9,599 bases of DNA from Candidatus Nitrosocosmicus sp. (GTDB lineage Archaea; Thermoproteota; Nitrososphaeria; Nitrososphaerales; Nitrososphaeraceae). The stretch covers positions 1 to 9,599 of the forward strand of contig JAKDMR010000055.1 of the NCBI GenBank assembly GCA_030452275.1, given 5' to 3'. Of the stretch, positions 1-6,174 are shown in pieces (position 1 is the first letter of the stretch; each line of letters starts with the position of its first letter). The notes beneath the pieces were generated by a model, which worked only from the letters and a program-made list of their open reading frames with translations, was not told where the DNA came from and searched no databases. The position numbers and the translations under genes are program-made.

Positions 1-1
1 T

Positions 2-148
2 CGGGTGTATGACAATCAATTCATTAAGAAATATAATAAACTATTAAACCATGTAACTGACATCCAAACTAAAGAAAAAATAACAATGTTAAAGGAAGTA
101 AACTTACTTTTAGAAATTAATAAAAATCTAATCCAAAGTAATTATTGA
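2..148 (+). CDS. C-terminal fragment of an unrecognised protein
   Basis: An open frame enters from the left edge and ends at a TGA, giving the last 48 residues of a protein whose start lies outside the window. The visible part is rich in Lys, Asn, Leu and Ile and reads as one or two amphipathic helices (for example ITMLKEVNLLLEINKNLI), so a short coiled-coil tail is plausible. It overlaps the stop codon of the convergent zinc-finger gene by seven bases, a tight tail-to-tail arrangement. I recognise no family. The codons are AT-rich like the neighbouring genes and the frame has no stop through the first 146 bases; the other two plus-strand frames are closed early. That supports a real gene end, but a fragment this short could be a chance open frame. 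Confidence 0.5.
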   Translation, partial: RVYDNQFIKKYNKLLNHVTDIQTKEKITMLKEVNLLLEINKNLIQSNY

Positions 149-381
149 ATCACTATTGCTTGTTCTAGTGGTTCAACTGTTTTGTTTCTTGCCCTCAATT
201 TTGCTTTATATTTTAAGTTTCTTGGTTTAGTTCTTAGCCTATATCCACAGCATGGACACCATAAACCATCCCATTTTATGAAAATTTCACAAATTTGACA
301 TCGCTTTTGACCGCTTGCGTAACGGCCCGATCCCACCGGCTTTTGAGCTTTATGTCTGATACAAATACCTTTACAAGTCAT
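142..381 (-). CDS. Small thaumarchaeal zinc-finger protein
   Basis: A 79-residue basic protein. Numbered from the chosen ATG, the cysteines are C3 and C7 (CKGIC), C28 and C31 (CQIC), and C42, C44 and C45 (WCPCCGYR). This is enough for one or two structural zinc sites, followed by a Lys/Arg-rich tail (RTKPRNLKYKAKLRARNK). From memory, proteins with RYASGQKRCQIC and WCPCCGYRLRTKPR are a recurrent small family in Thaumarchaeota, usually annotated as hypothetical. The fold and charge suggest nucleic-acid or ribosome binding, which is inference. The frame is open to an upstream ATG at 414. I prefer the ATG at 381 because family members begin M-x-CKGIC, and because the TATA box at 422-431 would start transcription near 400, inside the longer version. 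It is convergent with the partial gene on its 3' side. Confidence 0.8.
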   Translation of the reverse strand: MTCKGICIRHKAQKPVGSGRYASGQKRCQICEIFIKWDGLWCPCCGYRLRTKPRNLKYKAKLRARNKTVEPLEQAIVIQ

Positions 382-421
382 TCTTGAAAACCATATCAAT
401 GTCGGCGATCTCACTTATAAA

Positions 422-431
422 CTTATATAAG
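422..431 (-). promoter_or_regulatory. TATA box of the zinc-finger gene
   Basis: The palindrome CTTATATAAG lies about 45 bases upstream of the ATG at 381. Archaeal initiation about 25 bases downstream of the box would fall near 400, leaving a leader of roughly 20 bases. A second TATA-like stretch (TTATAAATA, about 441-450) is an alternative. Confidence 0.45.
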
Positions 432-456
432 CTTCAATAGATATTTATAACTAAAT

Positions 457-462
457 AAAAAA
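457..462 (-). terminator. T-tract terminator of the 478-726 gene
   Basis: On the minus strand a run of six T follows about 15 bases after the stop codon of the small acidic gene. A short T tract after a stop is the usual archaeal termination signal. There is no evident stem-loop. Confidence 0.35.
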
Positions 463-477
463 TGGAGTTGATGTATT

Positions 478-726
478 CTAACTAGTCACTGTTATATTCT
501 TTGGTTGAAATAGCTCATGCATAGTCAAGTATTCATCCAGTTTCATCCTTATATCACCGTCCGTCGTGTCATCCATGCCAGAAAACCCTGCTTTAAAACT
601 AATTTTATTTCCCGAAATGTTTACAGCTGAAACTTCCATATCTGCATAAACATTCCCCATTTCATTAACCCATTCTTGTGCTTCGTTCGTATCAAATCCC
701 TCTGCTTCTATATTCACATTAAACAT
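478..726 (-). CDS. Small acidic protein of unknown function
   Basis: An 82-residue acidic protein without cysteine. It looks like an alpha/beta fold. A strand (FNVNIEAEGF) leads into a helix with EAQEWVNEMG, then two strands (MEVSAVNISGNKISFKAGFS), then an acidic loop (MDDTTDGDIRMKLDEY) and a final helix/strand. I do not recognise the family. The frame extends to a GTG at 735, but the in-frame ATG at 726 is the better start. A TATA-like AAATAAAAA element about 30 bases upstream on the minus strand would give a leaderless or nearly leaderless transcript. Its own promoter and T tract suggest it is monocistronic. It lies between two predicted small zinc-binding proteins on the same strand, but nothing in the sequence links their functions. 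Confidence 0.65.
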   Translation of the reverse strand: MFNVNIEAEGFDTNEAQEWVNEMGNVYADMEVSAVNISGNKISFKAGFSGMDDTTDGDIRMKLDEYLTMHELFQPKNITVTS

Positions 727-814
727 CTTGGTCACATTATACCACTGTTTTTTTTTTATTTAGGATATTAATAAAGATGACGTATTGGAATGTATTTAGC
801 ATAATGATTTATTT

Positions 815-979
815 TCACTTCTTTTCCTCAAATCCCCAATATTTCATCAAGTCTTTTTCAAACTTTGAGGCCTGGTCCTCACTTAGAGGGTCGCCGCAAT
901 TTTTGCAGGAAGGGACTACCTTCATTCCGTATAATTTAAAATCCACATCATAAAAGTGAATTTTTGCGCAATTACACAT
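815..979 (-). CDS. 54-residue zinc-ribbon-like protein
   Basis: This ATG-to-TGA frame encodes 54 residues: a CxC pair near the N terminus (MCNCAKIHFYDVD), a CKNCGDPL knuckle at residues 25-32, and a charged helix ending WGFEEKK. The four cysteines (2, 4, 25, 28) could bind one zinc ion. The CxxCG-DPL pattern is typical of the half-knuckle in zinc ribbons. The coding look is good for so short a frame: the cysteine spacing is sensible, the tail is an amphipathic helix, and there is a clear start. Upstream on the minus strand an AGATAAATT element about 30-40 bases from the ATG could be the TATA box. I do not recognise the family. It lies head-to-head with the secreted-protein gene at 1093. The alternative is a chance frame, which I think unlikely given the four well-placed cysteines. 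Confidence 0.7.
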   Translation of the reverse strand: MCNCAKIHFYDVDFKLYGMKVVPSCKNCGDPLSEDQASKFEKDLMKYWGFEEKK

Positions 980-1056
980 TTTATGGGTTCATATAGGCGG
1001 TTTGCTAATTTATCTCTTCTTACTTCTTTACAATAATAAACGAATTTCTAGTAAAC

Positions 1057-1064
1057 ATTTAAAG
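1057..1064 (+). promoter_or_regulatory. TATA box of the secreted-protein gene
   Basis: ATTTAAAG is centred about 32 bases before the ATG at 1093. Initiation would be expected around 1085-1090, giving a leader of only a few bases. This fits the absence of a Shine-Dalgarno sequence there. Confidence 0.5.
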
Positions 1065-1092
1065 AGTAATTAATCTTAATTATAGGATACAA

Positions 1093-2154
1093 ATGAATAG
1101 AAAAAAAACGGTAAATAAAATAACAGTATTTTTTCTAATAACTATGCTTGGGGTATCAGCCATGCAGGTCAATCAACTGATTGGAATGGCTTTTGCTCAA
1201 TCAGAAAACTGGTATGTAGGCAAAGGTGTAAAGCCAGATACATATTATACTTATGAAATTAGAAATACAGATACTAATCAAGGACAACCTTTTACGATGA
1301 ATATTTATTTCAAAGAATATAATGAAACGGGCAAATATTGGGTAGCTCCTACATTCGTAGTTGATAAGGGCAAGGTGCTCAATGGGACATTACATTTAAG
1401 CAATCTGGATTTGACAGCTTTGGGATCCTCTCCAATTCCTCCAGAGATGAATGAATACAGAGCGGCTTATTCAACCTCACTTACTTGGCTGGCCTCCTTT
1501 GTTCCTCAACCCGGCCAATCATTGAGTGCAGTTGCATGGGGGAAAATAGGGTCAATAGGTGGTCCACAAATTGGACCGTCAGGAAATGCCAAAGTAACTA
1601 CATCGGCTGGAACATTTGATACCACTGTTATAAGTTATACAAAAGGAGCTACTAGTAATATATACATTAATAGCAATATGCCTATTCCAGTCAAAGCTGA
1701 AACCTTTGCTGACGTTACAACTGGTGTTGCTCCAATCCAGTATGCCTATGAATTAAAGGCAACTGGGACAGGAAAACCACCAATACCTGAAACTCAAGTT
1801 GAAATTCCGGTCCCACCGTTGAGTCTTCTGACACCCCGAGGAACCTATAACATTCAATTATTATGGGAACCTGTGGAAATTAAAGCAGGAAATGATACCA
1901 ATTTTGGAGTTATATTTAGCGATGACAGGAACAATATTGCTGAAAGAATTACGTACGGATATACGGTATTGGATGCAAATAGAACGGTTGTTGACGAATT
2001 CACAAATCAAAGAGCAGACGATGGAATAGGACAATTTACCTATACATTTGACACCCCCGGTCAGAAATATCTTCAGGTTATTGTAGAATCTGAAACTGGA
2101 GAAAGTCTAGGTATGTTTGTAGAATCTGTAACATTCTTGCTGGGTGTTCAATAA
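1093..2154 (+). CDS. Secreted beta-rich protein with C-terminal Ig-like domain
   Basis: A 353-residue exported protein. Residues 1-35 form a signal peptide: a basic start (MNRKKTVNK), a hydrophobic core (ITVFFLITMLGVSAM) and a likely cleavage after AFA, before QSENW. The mature part is cysteine-free and rich in aromatic, Thr, Gly and Pro residues. About 40-225 reads as an extended beta domain. A proline-rich linker follows at about 229-248, with PPIPETQ and IPVPPLSLL. About 250-353 is an Ig/fibronectin-like sandwich with alternating strands (YNIQLLWEPVEIKAGN; KYLQVIVESETGE). No transmembrane anchor is seen after the signal, so it is probably released or bound to the S-layer. Proteins of this general plan are common and mostly unnamed in Thaumarchaeota; I cannot assign a function. 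It has its own TATA box and a hairpin/T-run terminator, so it is most likely monocistronic. The start is supported by the signal peptide. Confidence 0.85.
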   Translation: MNRKKTVNKITVFFLITMLGVSAMQVNQLIGMAFAQSENWYVGKGVKPDTYYTYEIRNTDTNQGQPFTMNIYFKEYNETGKYWVAPTFVVDKGKVLNGTLHLSNLDLTALGSSPIPPEMNEYRAAYSTSLTWLASFVPQPGQSLSAVAWGKIGSIGGPQIGPSGNAKVTTSAGTFDTTVISYTKGATSNIYINSNMPIPVKAETFADVTTGVAPIQYAYELKATGTGKPPIPETQVEIPVPPLSLLTPRGTYNIQLLWEPVEIKAGNDTNFGVIFSDDRNNIAERITYGYTVLDANRTVVDEFTNQRADDGIGQFTYTFDTPGQKYLQVIVESETGESLGMFVESVTFLLGVQ

Positions 2155-2166
2155 CCCAATTTTTTT
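2142..2166 (+). terminator. Hairpin plus T7 terminator
   Basis: GGGT at 2142-2145 can pair with ACCC at 2154-2157, spanning the TAA stop codon of the secreted-protein gene. Two bases later comes a run of seven T (2160-2166). This resembles an intrinsic terminator, although the stem is only 4-5 pairs. In archaea the T run alone would probably suffice. Confidence 0.5.
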
Positions 2167-2181
2167 AATATTAGCATTCAT

Positions 2182-2685
2182 TCAGTCTTTTTTTATTCTC
2201 TGCTGATAAACATTTGATAATAGCCAATTGCAAAATTTTTCTATATCCTCATCTATTTTGGTCCAAAGATGAAAAGAACCCGGCAATAAATCAATGCGCG
2301 AATTATTTGACTCTGAATCTTTAAAATTTATTTTTAGTCCTTCCTTTCCCTCATACATGTAGGCATCAATTATTTGGACGTTCCTTGAGAGTCCCTTCGT
2401 TGCCTGAAGTTTTATTAGATCTCGTCCAATTGGAAAAGTTTTTCTAAACTTATCAAATATGAAACTCATGTTTTCAGTCCCATAGTGTTTGATGTCACCT
2501 ATCTTTGTACGATCTGGAAAATGAATTTCCATGACTAGACCATACCTTGACCCTACGAATTTTGATAATTCGTTTAACTTGTAGTATGCAAGTGTAGGGT
2601 TCTGAATAACAGCTTTCTGAAAAAAAGGCATGTTTGCATCGATATTATTCTTGAATTCAAGCAACAGGTTAGTAAATTCATCCAC
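2182..2685 (-). CDS. Unrecognised 167-residue protein
   Basis: A soluble alpha/beta protein without signal peptide or membrane segment. Residues 1-50 look helical (FTNLLLEFKNNIDANMPFF; LAYYKLNELSKFVG). A mixed middle follows with strands LVMEIHF and VQIIDAYMYEG and a stretch LKINFKDSES, and then a C-terminal helix with IEKFCNWLLSNVYQQRIKK. I see no catalytic motif and only one cysteine. The start is GTG: no in-frame ATG lies nearby, and the shared A/T-rich element at 2704-2716 sits about 25 bases upstream, which would make the transcript leaderless from that GTG. It is convergent with the secreted-protein gene and divergent from the 2743 gene. The divergent layout makes co-regulation with the 2743 gene possible, but a functional link is only inference. 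Confidence 0.7.
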   Translation of the reverse strand: MDEFTNLLLEFKNNIDANMPFFQKAVIQNPTLAYYKLNELSKFVGSRYGLVMEIHFPDRTKIGDIKHYGTENMSFIFDKFRKTFPIGRDLIKLQATKGLSRNVQIIDAYMYEGKEGLKINFKDSESNNSRIDLLPGSFHLWTKIDEDIEKFCNWLLSNVYQQRIKKD

Positions 2686-2703
2686 AAGTATGTTGAAATT
2701 AAA

Positions 2704-2716
2704 GTTTAATAAATAA
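2704..2716. promoter_or_regulatory. Shared A/T box of a divergent promoter
   Basis: TTTAATAAATAAG lies between two divergent genes whose start codons are only 57 bases apart. Read on the minus strand it is CTTATTTATTAAA, about 25 bases before the GTG at 2685. Read on the plus strand it is about 30 bases before the ATG at 2743. Both distances suit an archaeal TATA box, so one element may serve both genes. Confidence 0.5.
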
Positions 2717-2742
2717 GTTAATTGACTAAACTATACCTTATA

Positions 2743-3363
2743 ATGTTTGCATCCGATAGAGATTCTGAAAGAGCCACCAGCATAGAAGATTACCAGAACA
2801 CATGTACCGAGTTCATACAAGATATAAGCAAAGACTACCGGGATTGGGTAGAGAGATATCAGCTTCCAAAAGACCAGGAGGATCAAAGAAATAAAGAGAT
2901 CGATGATATTGTAAAAAAAACAAACGAGTGGATATTTAAGTTTGGAAACACCATAAAAAAGATTGATATAATTATGAATGATGGGATCAACAAGATGGCT
3001 GAGACTACTGCAGGATATCCATTTCAAATAGATGTATCTAGTAGCAGTCAAAAAAGATATATAATTCATGAAAAAAAATCCATAAAACTAAATCTAAGGT
3101 CTTATCCGCGTCAGATGAGAAGGGTTAGGGTTTGTAACTATGATAAGGACAATATTTTCTTATTATCTTCTAGTAATAAATTAGATATAAAATACAGCAA
3201 GACTAGTTTTGAGCCTTCGGATCTTCTCGATGAATTTATCGTAATTAACCCAATTCAATTCGATAATGACGAGGTAATTTCAATAACTATCAAAGTAGAG
3301 GAATTAGAGAATGAGGTAGTTAAAGAAAGCCGCGGTTATACCACACTTTTAATAACAAGATAA
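2743..3363 (+). CDS. Unrecognised 206-residue protein, helical N terminus and beta C terminus
   Basis: A soluble, highly charged protein with no signal peptide. Roughly the first 90 residues are helical and acidic/basic (ATSIEDYQNTCTEFIQDI; DIVKKTNEWIFKFGNTIKKI), probably a helical bundle or short coiled coil. From about residue 100 the composition changes to a beta-type pattern (KSIKLNLRSY; VRVCNYDKDNIFLLS; EVISITIKVEELE). The result is a two-part layout: helical head and beta-sandwich tail. I recognise no motif or family. The frame extends upstream to a TTG at 2722, but the ATG at 2743 fits better because the A/T box at 2704-2716 would start transcription at about 2736-2740. The gene ends 14 bases before the end of the convergent nadX. 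Function unknown. Confidence 0.7.
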   Translation: MFASDRDSERATSIEDYQNTCTEFIQDISKDYRDWVERYQLPKDQEDQRNKEIDDIVKKTNEWIFKFGNTIKKIDIIMNDGINKMAETTAGYPFQIDVSSSSQKRYIIHEKKSIKLNLRSYPRQMRRVRVCNYDKDNIFLLSSSNKLDIKYSKTSFEPSDLLDEFIVINPIQFDNDEVISITIKVEELENEVVKESRGYTTLLITR

Positions 3364-3377
3364 TAAAAATTGGTCAA

Positions 3378-4217
3378 CTAAGAACCTATCTTCAAATTCT
3401 TTTCACAAATCCCCCGTAAACATTCGATGGCTGACAAGATGGCCAAATAACTTGTTTTAGGATTGTCAGGACTGGGCATGTTATCAACCTTGATTTGAAA
3501 GCTTCCGAATTTCCACTTGACCTGAATCTCGTGCTGATTGTTTATTATTTTCGGATCTACGACTATTATGACCCTAGTTTTTTCAAATCCGATCCCTGCC
3601 AGGCTAACCAACGCTGAGATGTTTATATTTGAAGGAAATTCCTTGATTGCGTTAATAGCGTTACCATTAAAAATAACTTGCTTTTCTTTGATAGTATCGA
3701 TATCGATACCATTATTGGAAAAATATGGGGCACCCTTTAGTGATTTGTTACTTTTTGTGGTTACGATAGAAACCTCATCTATATAGTCTTTCACGCTACG
3801 AATAATGTCGGCTCCACCAATTGCCCCCGACGGAAGAAAAACATTGTTATCGCTATTGGCCAATAACTGAATAATAATTTCATAAAATGTAGGATCAGAA
3901 AATGCACCCATACTCATTATCATAATATCCTTCCGTTGTTTCAGTATTGTAGCCATGTAGGTACGAGCTGCTTTAACAGACGCGGCCTCAATGACAAGAT
4001 TGACATTTCGATAATCATTTGATGTAATAAGTTCATTAAAGTCATTGAACGTGCTAGAGGGTTTGTATTGTAAATCATTATGCAAGGATTCTAGCTTCAT
4101 AGAATCTGTATCGAATAAGATAGATAGATTACAGTTTGAAATTTTCTTAGTGTCAATACTAAGCGCTATCTCACGTCCGATGGCACCGCAACCTATTATT
4201 GCAACTTTTGTATCCAA
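3378..4217 (-). CDS. nadX: L-aspartate dehydrogenase
   Basis: Oxidises L-aspartate to iminoaspartate with NAD(P)+, the first step of NAD synthesis in organisms lacking aspartate oxidase; cytosolic. Residues 5-14 form the start of a Rossmann fold with the GCGAIG nucleotide loop. IEAAS (77-81) and SMGAF (102-106) are further family blocks. LPSGAIGGAD (128-137), the FPSNINISALVSLAGIG stretch (194-210), QHEI with His229 (the conserved histidine of this family) and NPKTS (252-256) follow. At 279 residues it is slightly longer than typical archaeal members. The block that is usually TRKPP is altered here to TTKSNKSL (153-160). The only upstream-compatible start is a TTG at 4217: an in-frame TGA lies six bases before it and the nearby ATG is out of frame. 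It follows purE by 37 bases but has its own TATA-like element, so it may be transcribed separately. Confidence 0.9.
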   Translation of the reverse strand: MDTKVAIIGCGAIGREIALSIDTKKISNCNLSILFDTDSMKLESLHNDLQYKPSSTFNDFNELITSNDYRNVNLVIEAASVKAARTYMATILKQRKDIMIMSMGAFSDPTFYEIIIQLLANSDNNVFLPSGAIGGADIIRSVKDYIDEVSIVTTKSNKSLKGAPYFSNNGIDIDTIKEKQVIFNGNAINAIKEFPSNINISALVSLAGIGFEKTRVIIVVDPKIINNQHEIQVKWKFGSFQIKVDNMPSPDNPKTSYLAILSAIECLRGICEKNLKIGS

Positions 4218-4220
4218 CTT

Positions 4221-4258
4221 TCATTTATGATAAAAAAAAATCATTTATAATCATTTAT
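4221..4258 (-). promoter_or_regulatory. nadX promoter with three ATAAATGA repeats
   Basis: On the minus strand ATAAATGA occurs at 4251-4258, 4241-4248 and 4221-4228, starting 10 and 20 bases apart, that is one and two helical turns. The middle copy overlaps the TATA-like TTATAAAT (4243-4250), about 25 bases before the nadX TTG. The first copy overlaps the purE stop codon. This could be a promoter plus a repeated operator, or just AT-rich repetition. Confidence 0.45.
4232..4240 (-). terminator. T9 tract after purE
   Basis: Nine consecutive T on the minus strand lie 14 bases after the purE stop and inside the purE-nadX gap. Long T tracts terminate archaeal RNA polymerase, so this may end or attenuate the purK-purE transcript upstream of nadX. 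It is also downstream of the nadX TATA box. Confidence 0.4.
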
Positions 4259-4887
4259 CTTCTAGACTGCGCCTTTTGAAGTCCCTTTAGGTATTTATCT
4301 AATCCGACTTCTTCTAATTTTGCGTTCTTTAGCTTCAGATCCTCTTTCATTTTTTCTTTGAATTGATTCATCTTCCTTTGCAAATATGGTTGAGAAATAG
4401 ATAGGATTGAACAAGCTAAAATACCGGCATTCTTTGCTCCGTTAATTGCAACTGTTGCAACAGGTATACCTGGTGGCATTTGGATTATGGAATAGAGTGA
4501 GTCGATACCATTAAGAGGATTTGTTGAATTGTTAATAGGTACTCCGATCACGGGTATAGAAGTCATTGAGGCAACCATGCCTGGTAGGTGCGCAGAGCCT
4601 CCTGCGCCACTGATTATGACCTTGATACCACGTGATTGAGCAGTTTGAGAATATTCAACCATTTCAACAGGCGTGCGATGAGCAGAGACTATCTTTACTT
4701 CATACGAGATTTCAAACTCATTTAGTACTCGAGCAGCTTCCTTCATTATTGGCAGATCCGAATCACTACCCATAATTATTCCAACAATCGGTGAGACACT
4801 TTTTTTCAAACTAACAGGTTCTTTAAGCTCCGGATGGTCTCCTGACTTATTCTTGGTACTATTATTAATTAAATTAGATTTCGACAA
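4255..4887 (-). CDS. purE: N5-carboxyaminoimidazole ribonucleotide mutase (PurE, class I)
   Basis: Moves the carboxyl group of N5-CAIR to carbon 4 to give CAIR in de novo purine synthesis, acting after PurK. Class I signatures are all present: MGSDSD (39-44), SAHRTP with the catalytic-site histidine (68-73), GAGGSAHLPGM (94-104), VIGVP (113-117) and MPPGIPVATVAI (137-148). At 210 residues it is about 50 longer than the usual core of roughly 160. The excess is a polar, probably disordered N-terminal tail (about 1-32) and a charged C-terminal helix (about 170-210). The start taken is the TTG at 4887. A second TTG at 4809 (residue 27) would remove most of the tail, and a TTTAAA at about 4903-4908 lies close enough to fit that shorter form. 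It follows purK by 39 bases, so the two are probably one operon. Confidence 0.93.
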   Translation of the reverse strand: MSKSNLINNSTKNKSGDHPELKEPVSLKKSVSPIVGIIMGSDSDLPIMKEAARVLNEFEISYEVKIVSAHRTPVEMVEYSQTAQSRGIKVIISGAGGSAHLPGMVASMTSIPVIGVPINNSTNPLNGIDSLYSIIQMPPGIPVATVAINGAKNAGILACSILSISQPYLQRKMNQFKEKMKEDLKLKNAKLEEVGLDKYLKGLQKAQSRR

Positions 4888-4926
4888 AGAATATACATAA
4901 TCTTTAAACTAGTGGAATTTGAATTT

Positions 4927-6108
4927 TTAGATCTGAAACGATGGTTCTCTAACTTTGAGAAGCTCTTCCACGTTGCACTTAATTAAGAGAGGATCTGTGT
5001 TATTTGATACAATCGTCACATGACCAAGTTTTCTATTTGGTTTCGTTTCCAGTTTACCATATACATGAATTTTAGCTCCCGGAATAGTAAATAATTCATC
5101 AATCCCCGTAATTTCATAAGGACCAGTATAATTGTCTGGTCCAAGAATATTAATCATAATTGCATTTGATAGTAATATTGGTTGAAGAATTGGATAATCA
5201 AGGATTGCTCTAATGTGTTGCTCAAATTGAGAAATTGAACAGGCTTCAATAGAATAATGGCCGGAATTATGAGGTCTTGGAGCGATTTCGTTTATCGATA
5301 CGTGGTCATCCTCATCGACGAACATTTCTATTCCAAAAATACCAGATCCCTTCAGAGATTTCGTAGTCTTTATTGCCAAATCTATTGCTTTTCTCTCAGT
5401 TTCTTTACTGATCCTAGCAGGAATTATGGAAGTTTTGAGAATATGATTCTCATGAATATTCTCAGCTATGGGAAAGTAAGATATAGCGCCCGATAAATTT
5501 CTGGCGACCATAATGGAAATTTCTTTTTTAAAATTCACAAACTTTTCTACCATGCATTGACGTCCTGAAAAGTAGTTCAGGGCTTTGGTTATTTCATCTT
5601 TTGATCTAATCAGAAAATTTCCGCGACCGTCGTATGAATCTTCACATGCCTTTAATAATACTGGGAATCCTGAGTTTGAACAATATTGCATCACTTGTTT
5701 TTCGCTTGACACGAGTTCAAAGTCCGGGACCGTAATCATATTTTCTCTCAAAAATTTCTTTTGACGATACTTATTTTGAATGATGGAGAGTGTTTTTGGT
5801 GACGGATGGACCAGGAATCCGGAATCTTCTAGATTATTAAGGGCAGTGGCATTTGCTAATTCGATTTCATAGGTTATAATATCGACCTCTTTTGACAATT
5901 CATAAATTTTTTGCTTGTCAGAGAAGTCGCCTATGATTAGTTTATCTGCTAAACTTGAAGCAGGACAATCCTTGCTGGGATCTAGTATGACTATCTTCAT
6001 AAACATGCGTTTTGCCTCAAAAGCCATCATCTTTCCAAGCTGTCCCCCCCCAACTATACCTAATCTGATCGGTTTTCTAATAGAAAACTTGTCTTTGAAT
6101 AATGTCAA
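4927..6108 (-). CDS. purK: N5-carboxyaminoimidazole ribonucleotide synthase (PurK)
   Basis: ATP- and bicarbonate-dependent carboxylation of AIR to N5-CAIR in purine synthesis; its product is the substrate of PurE, encoded next. It is an ATP-grasp enzyme of 393 residues, normal for the family. The N-terminal pre-ATP-grasp domain begins with GGGQLGKMM (20-28). SYDGRGN (158-164) marks the ATP-binding loop. VEKFVNFKKEISIMV (187-201) and EMF (261-263) follow. The metal and substrate segment NEIAPRPHNSGHYSIEAC (273-290) is diagnostic for PurK. The C-terminal domain includes KLGHVTIV (about 366-373). The start is TTG at 6108, directly preceded by an in-frame TAG, and no ATG is available before residue 27. 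The TATA box at 6141-6150 would give a leader of about 10 bases. The purK-purE pair shows that CAIR is made by the N5-CAIR route and not by a class II PurE. Confidence 0.95.
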   Translation of the reverse strand: MTLFKDKFSIRKPIRLGIVGGGQLGKMMAFEAKRMFMKIVILDPSKDCPASSLADKLIIGDFSDKQKIYELSKEVDIITYEIELANATALNNLEDSGFLVHPSPKTLSIIQNKYRQKKFLRENMITVPDFELVSSEKQVMQYCSNSGFPVLLKACEDSYDGRGNFLIRSKDEITKALNYFSGRQCMVEKFVNFKKEISIMVARNLSGAISYFPIAENIHENHILKTSIIPARISKETERKAIDLAIKTTKSLKGSGIFGIEMFVDEDDHVSINEIAPRPHNSGHYSIEACSISQFEQHIRAILDYPILQPILLSNAIMINILGPDNYTGPYEITGIDELFTIPGAKIHVYGKLETKPNRKLGHVTIVSNNTDPLLIKCNVEELLKVREPSFQI

Positions 6109-6140
6109 CTAACTGACCCAGTAAGACTGCCTTGGACTAA

Positions 6141-6150
6141 ATATAATATA
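6141..6150 (-). promoter_or_regulatory. TATA box of the purK-purE operon
   Basis: TATATTATAT on the minus strand is centred about 37 bases upstream of the purK TTG, so initiation is expected near 6119 with a leader of about 10 bases. No purine-responsive element is recognisable. Confidence 0.5.
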
Positions 6151-6174
6151 GACATAACTATCTAATATCTCGAT

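Noticed and set aside
748..757. T10 run on the plus strand as a terminator
   Set aside because: No plus-strand gene ends near it; it is more likely part of the A-rich upstream region of the minus-strand gene at 726.
2731..3069. A 112-codon minus-strand frame opposite the 2743 gene
   Set aside because: It lies wholly antisense to a better frame, has a TATA-less interior start, and its Ile/Leu/Tyr-rich look is the usual reverse-strand shadow of an AT-rich, Lys/Asp-rich gene.
4207..4224. ATG at 4224 as the nadX start, or a frameshift near the N terminus
   Set aside because: The ATG is seven bases upstream and out of frame with the Rossmann sequence. The TTG frame gives a complete family N terminus (DTKVAIIGCGAIG), and an in-frame TGA precedes it, so no frameshift is needed.
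5257..5496. A plus-strand open frame inside purK
   Set aside because: It is fully contained in a gene with unambiguous PurK motifs on the other strand and has no promoter or family features. Similar plus-strand frames at 3538-3786, 4045-4230, 5915-6112 and 6261-6470 were rejected for the same reason.
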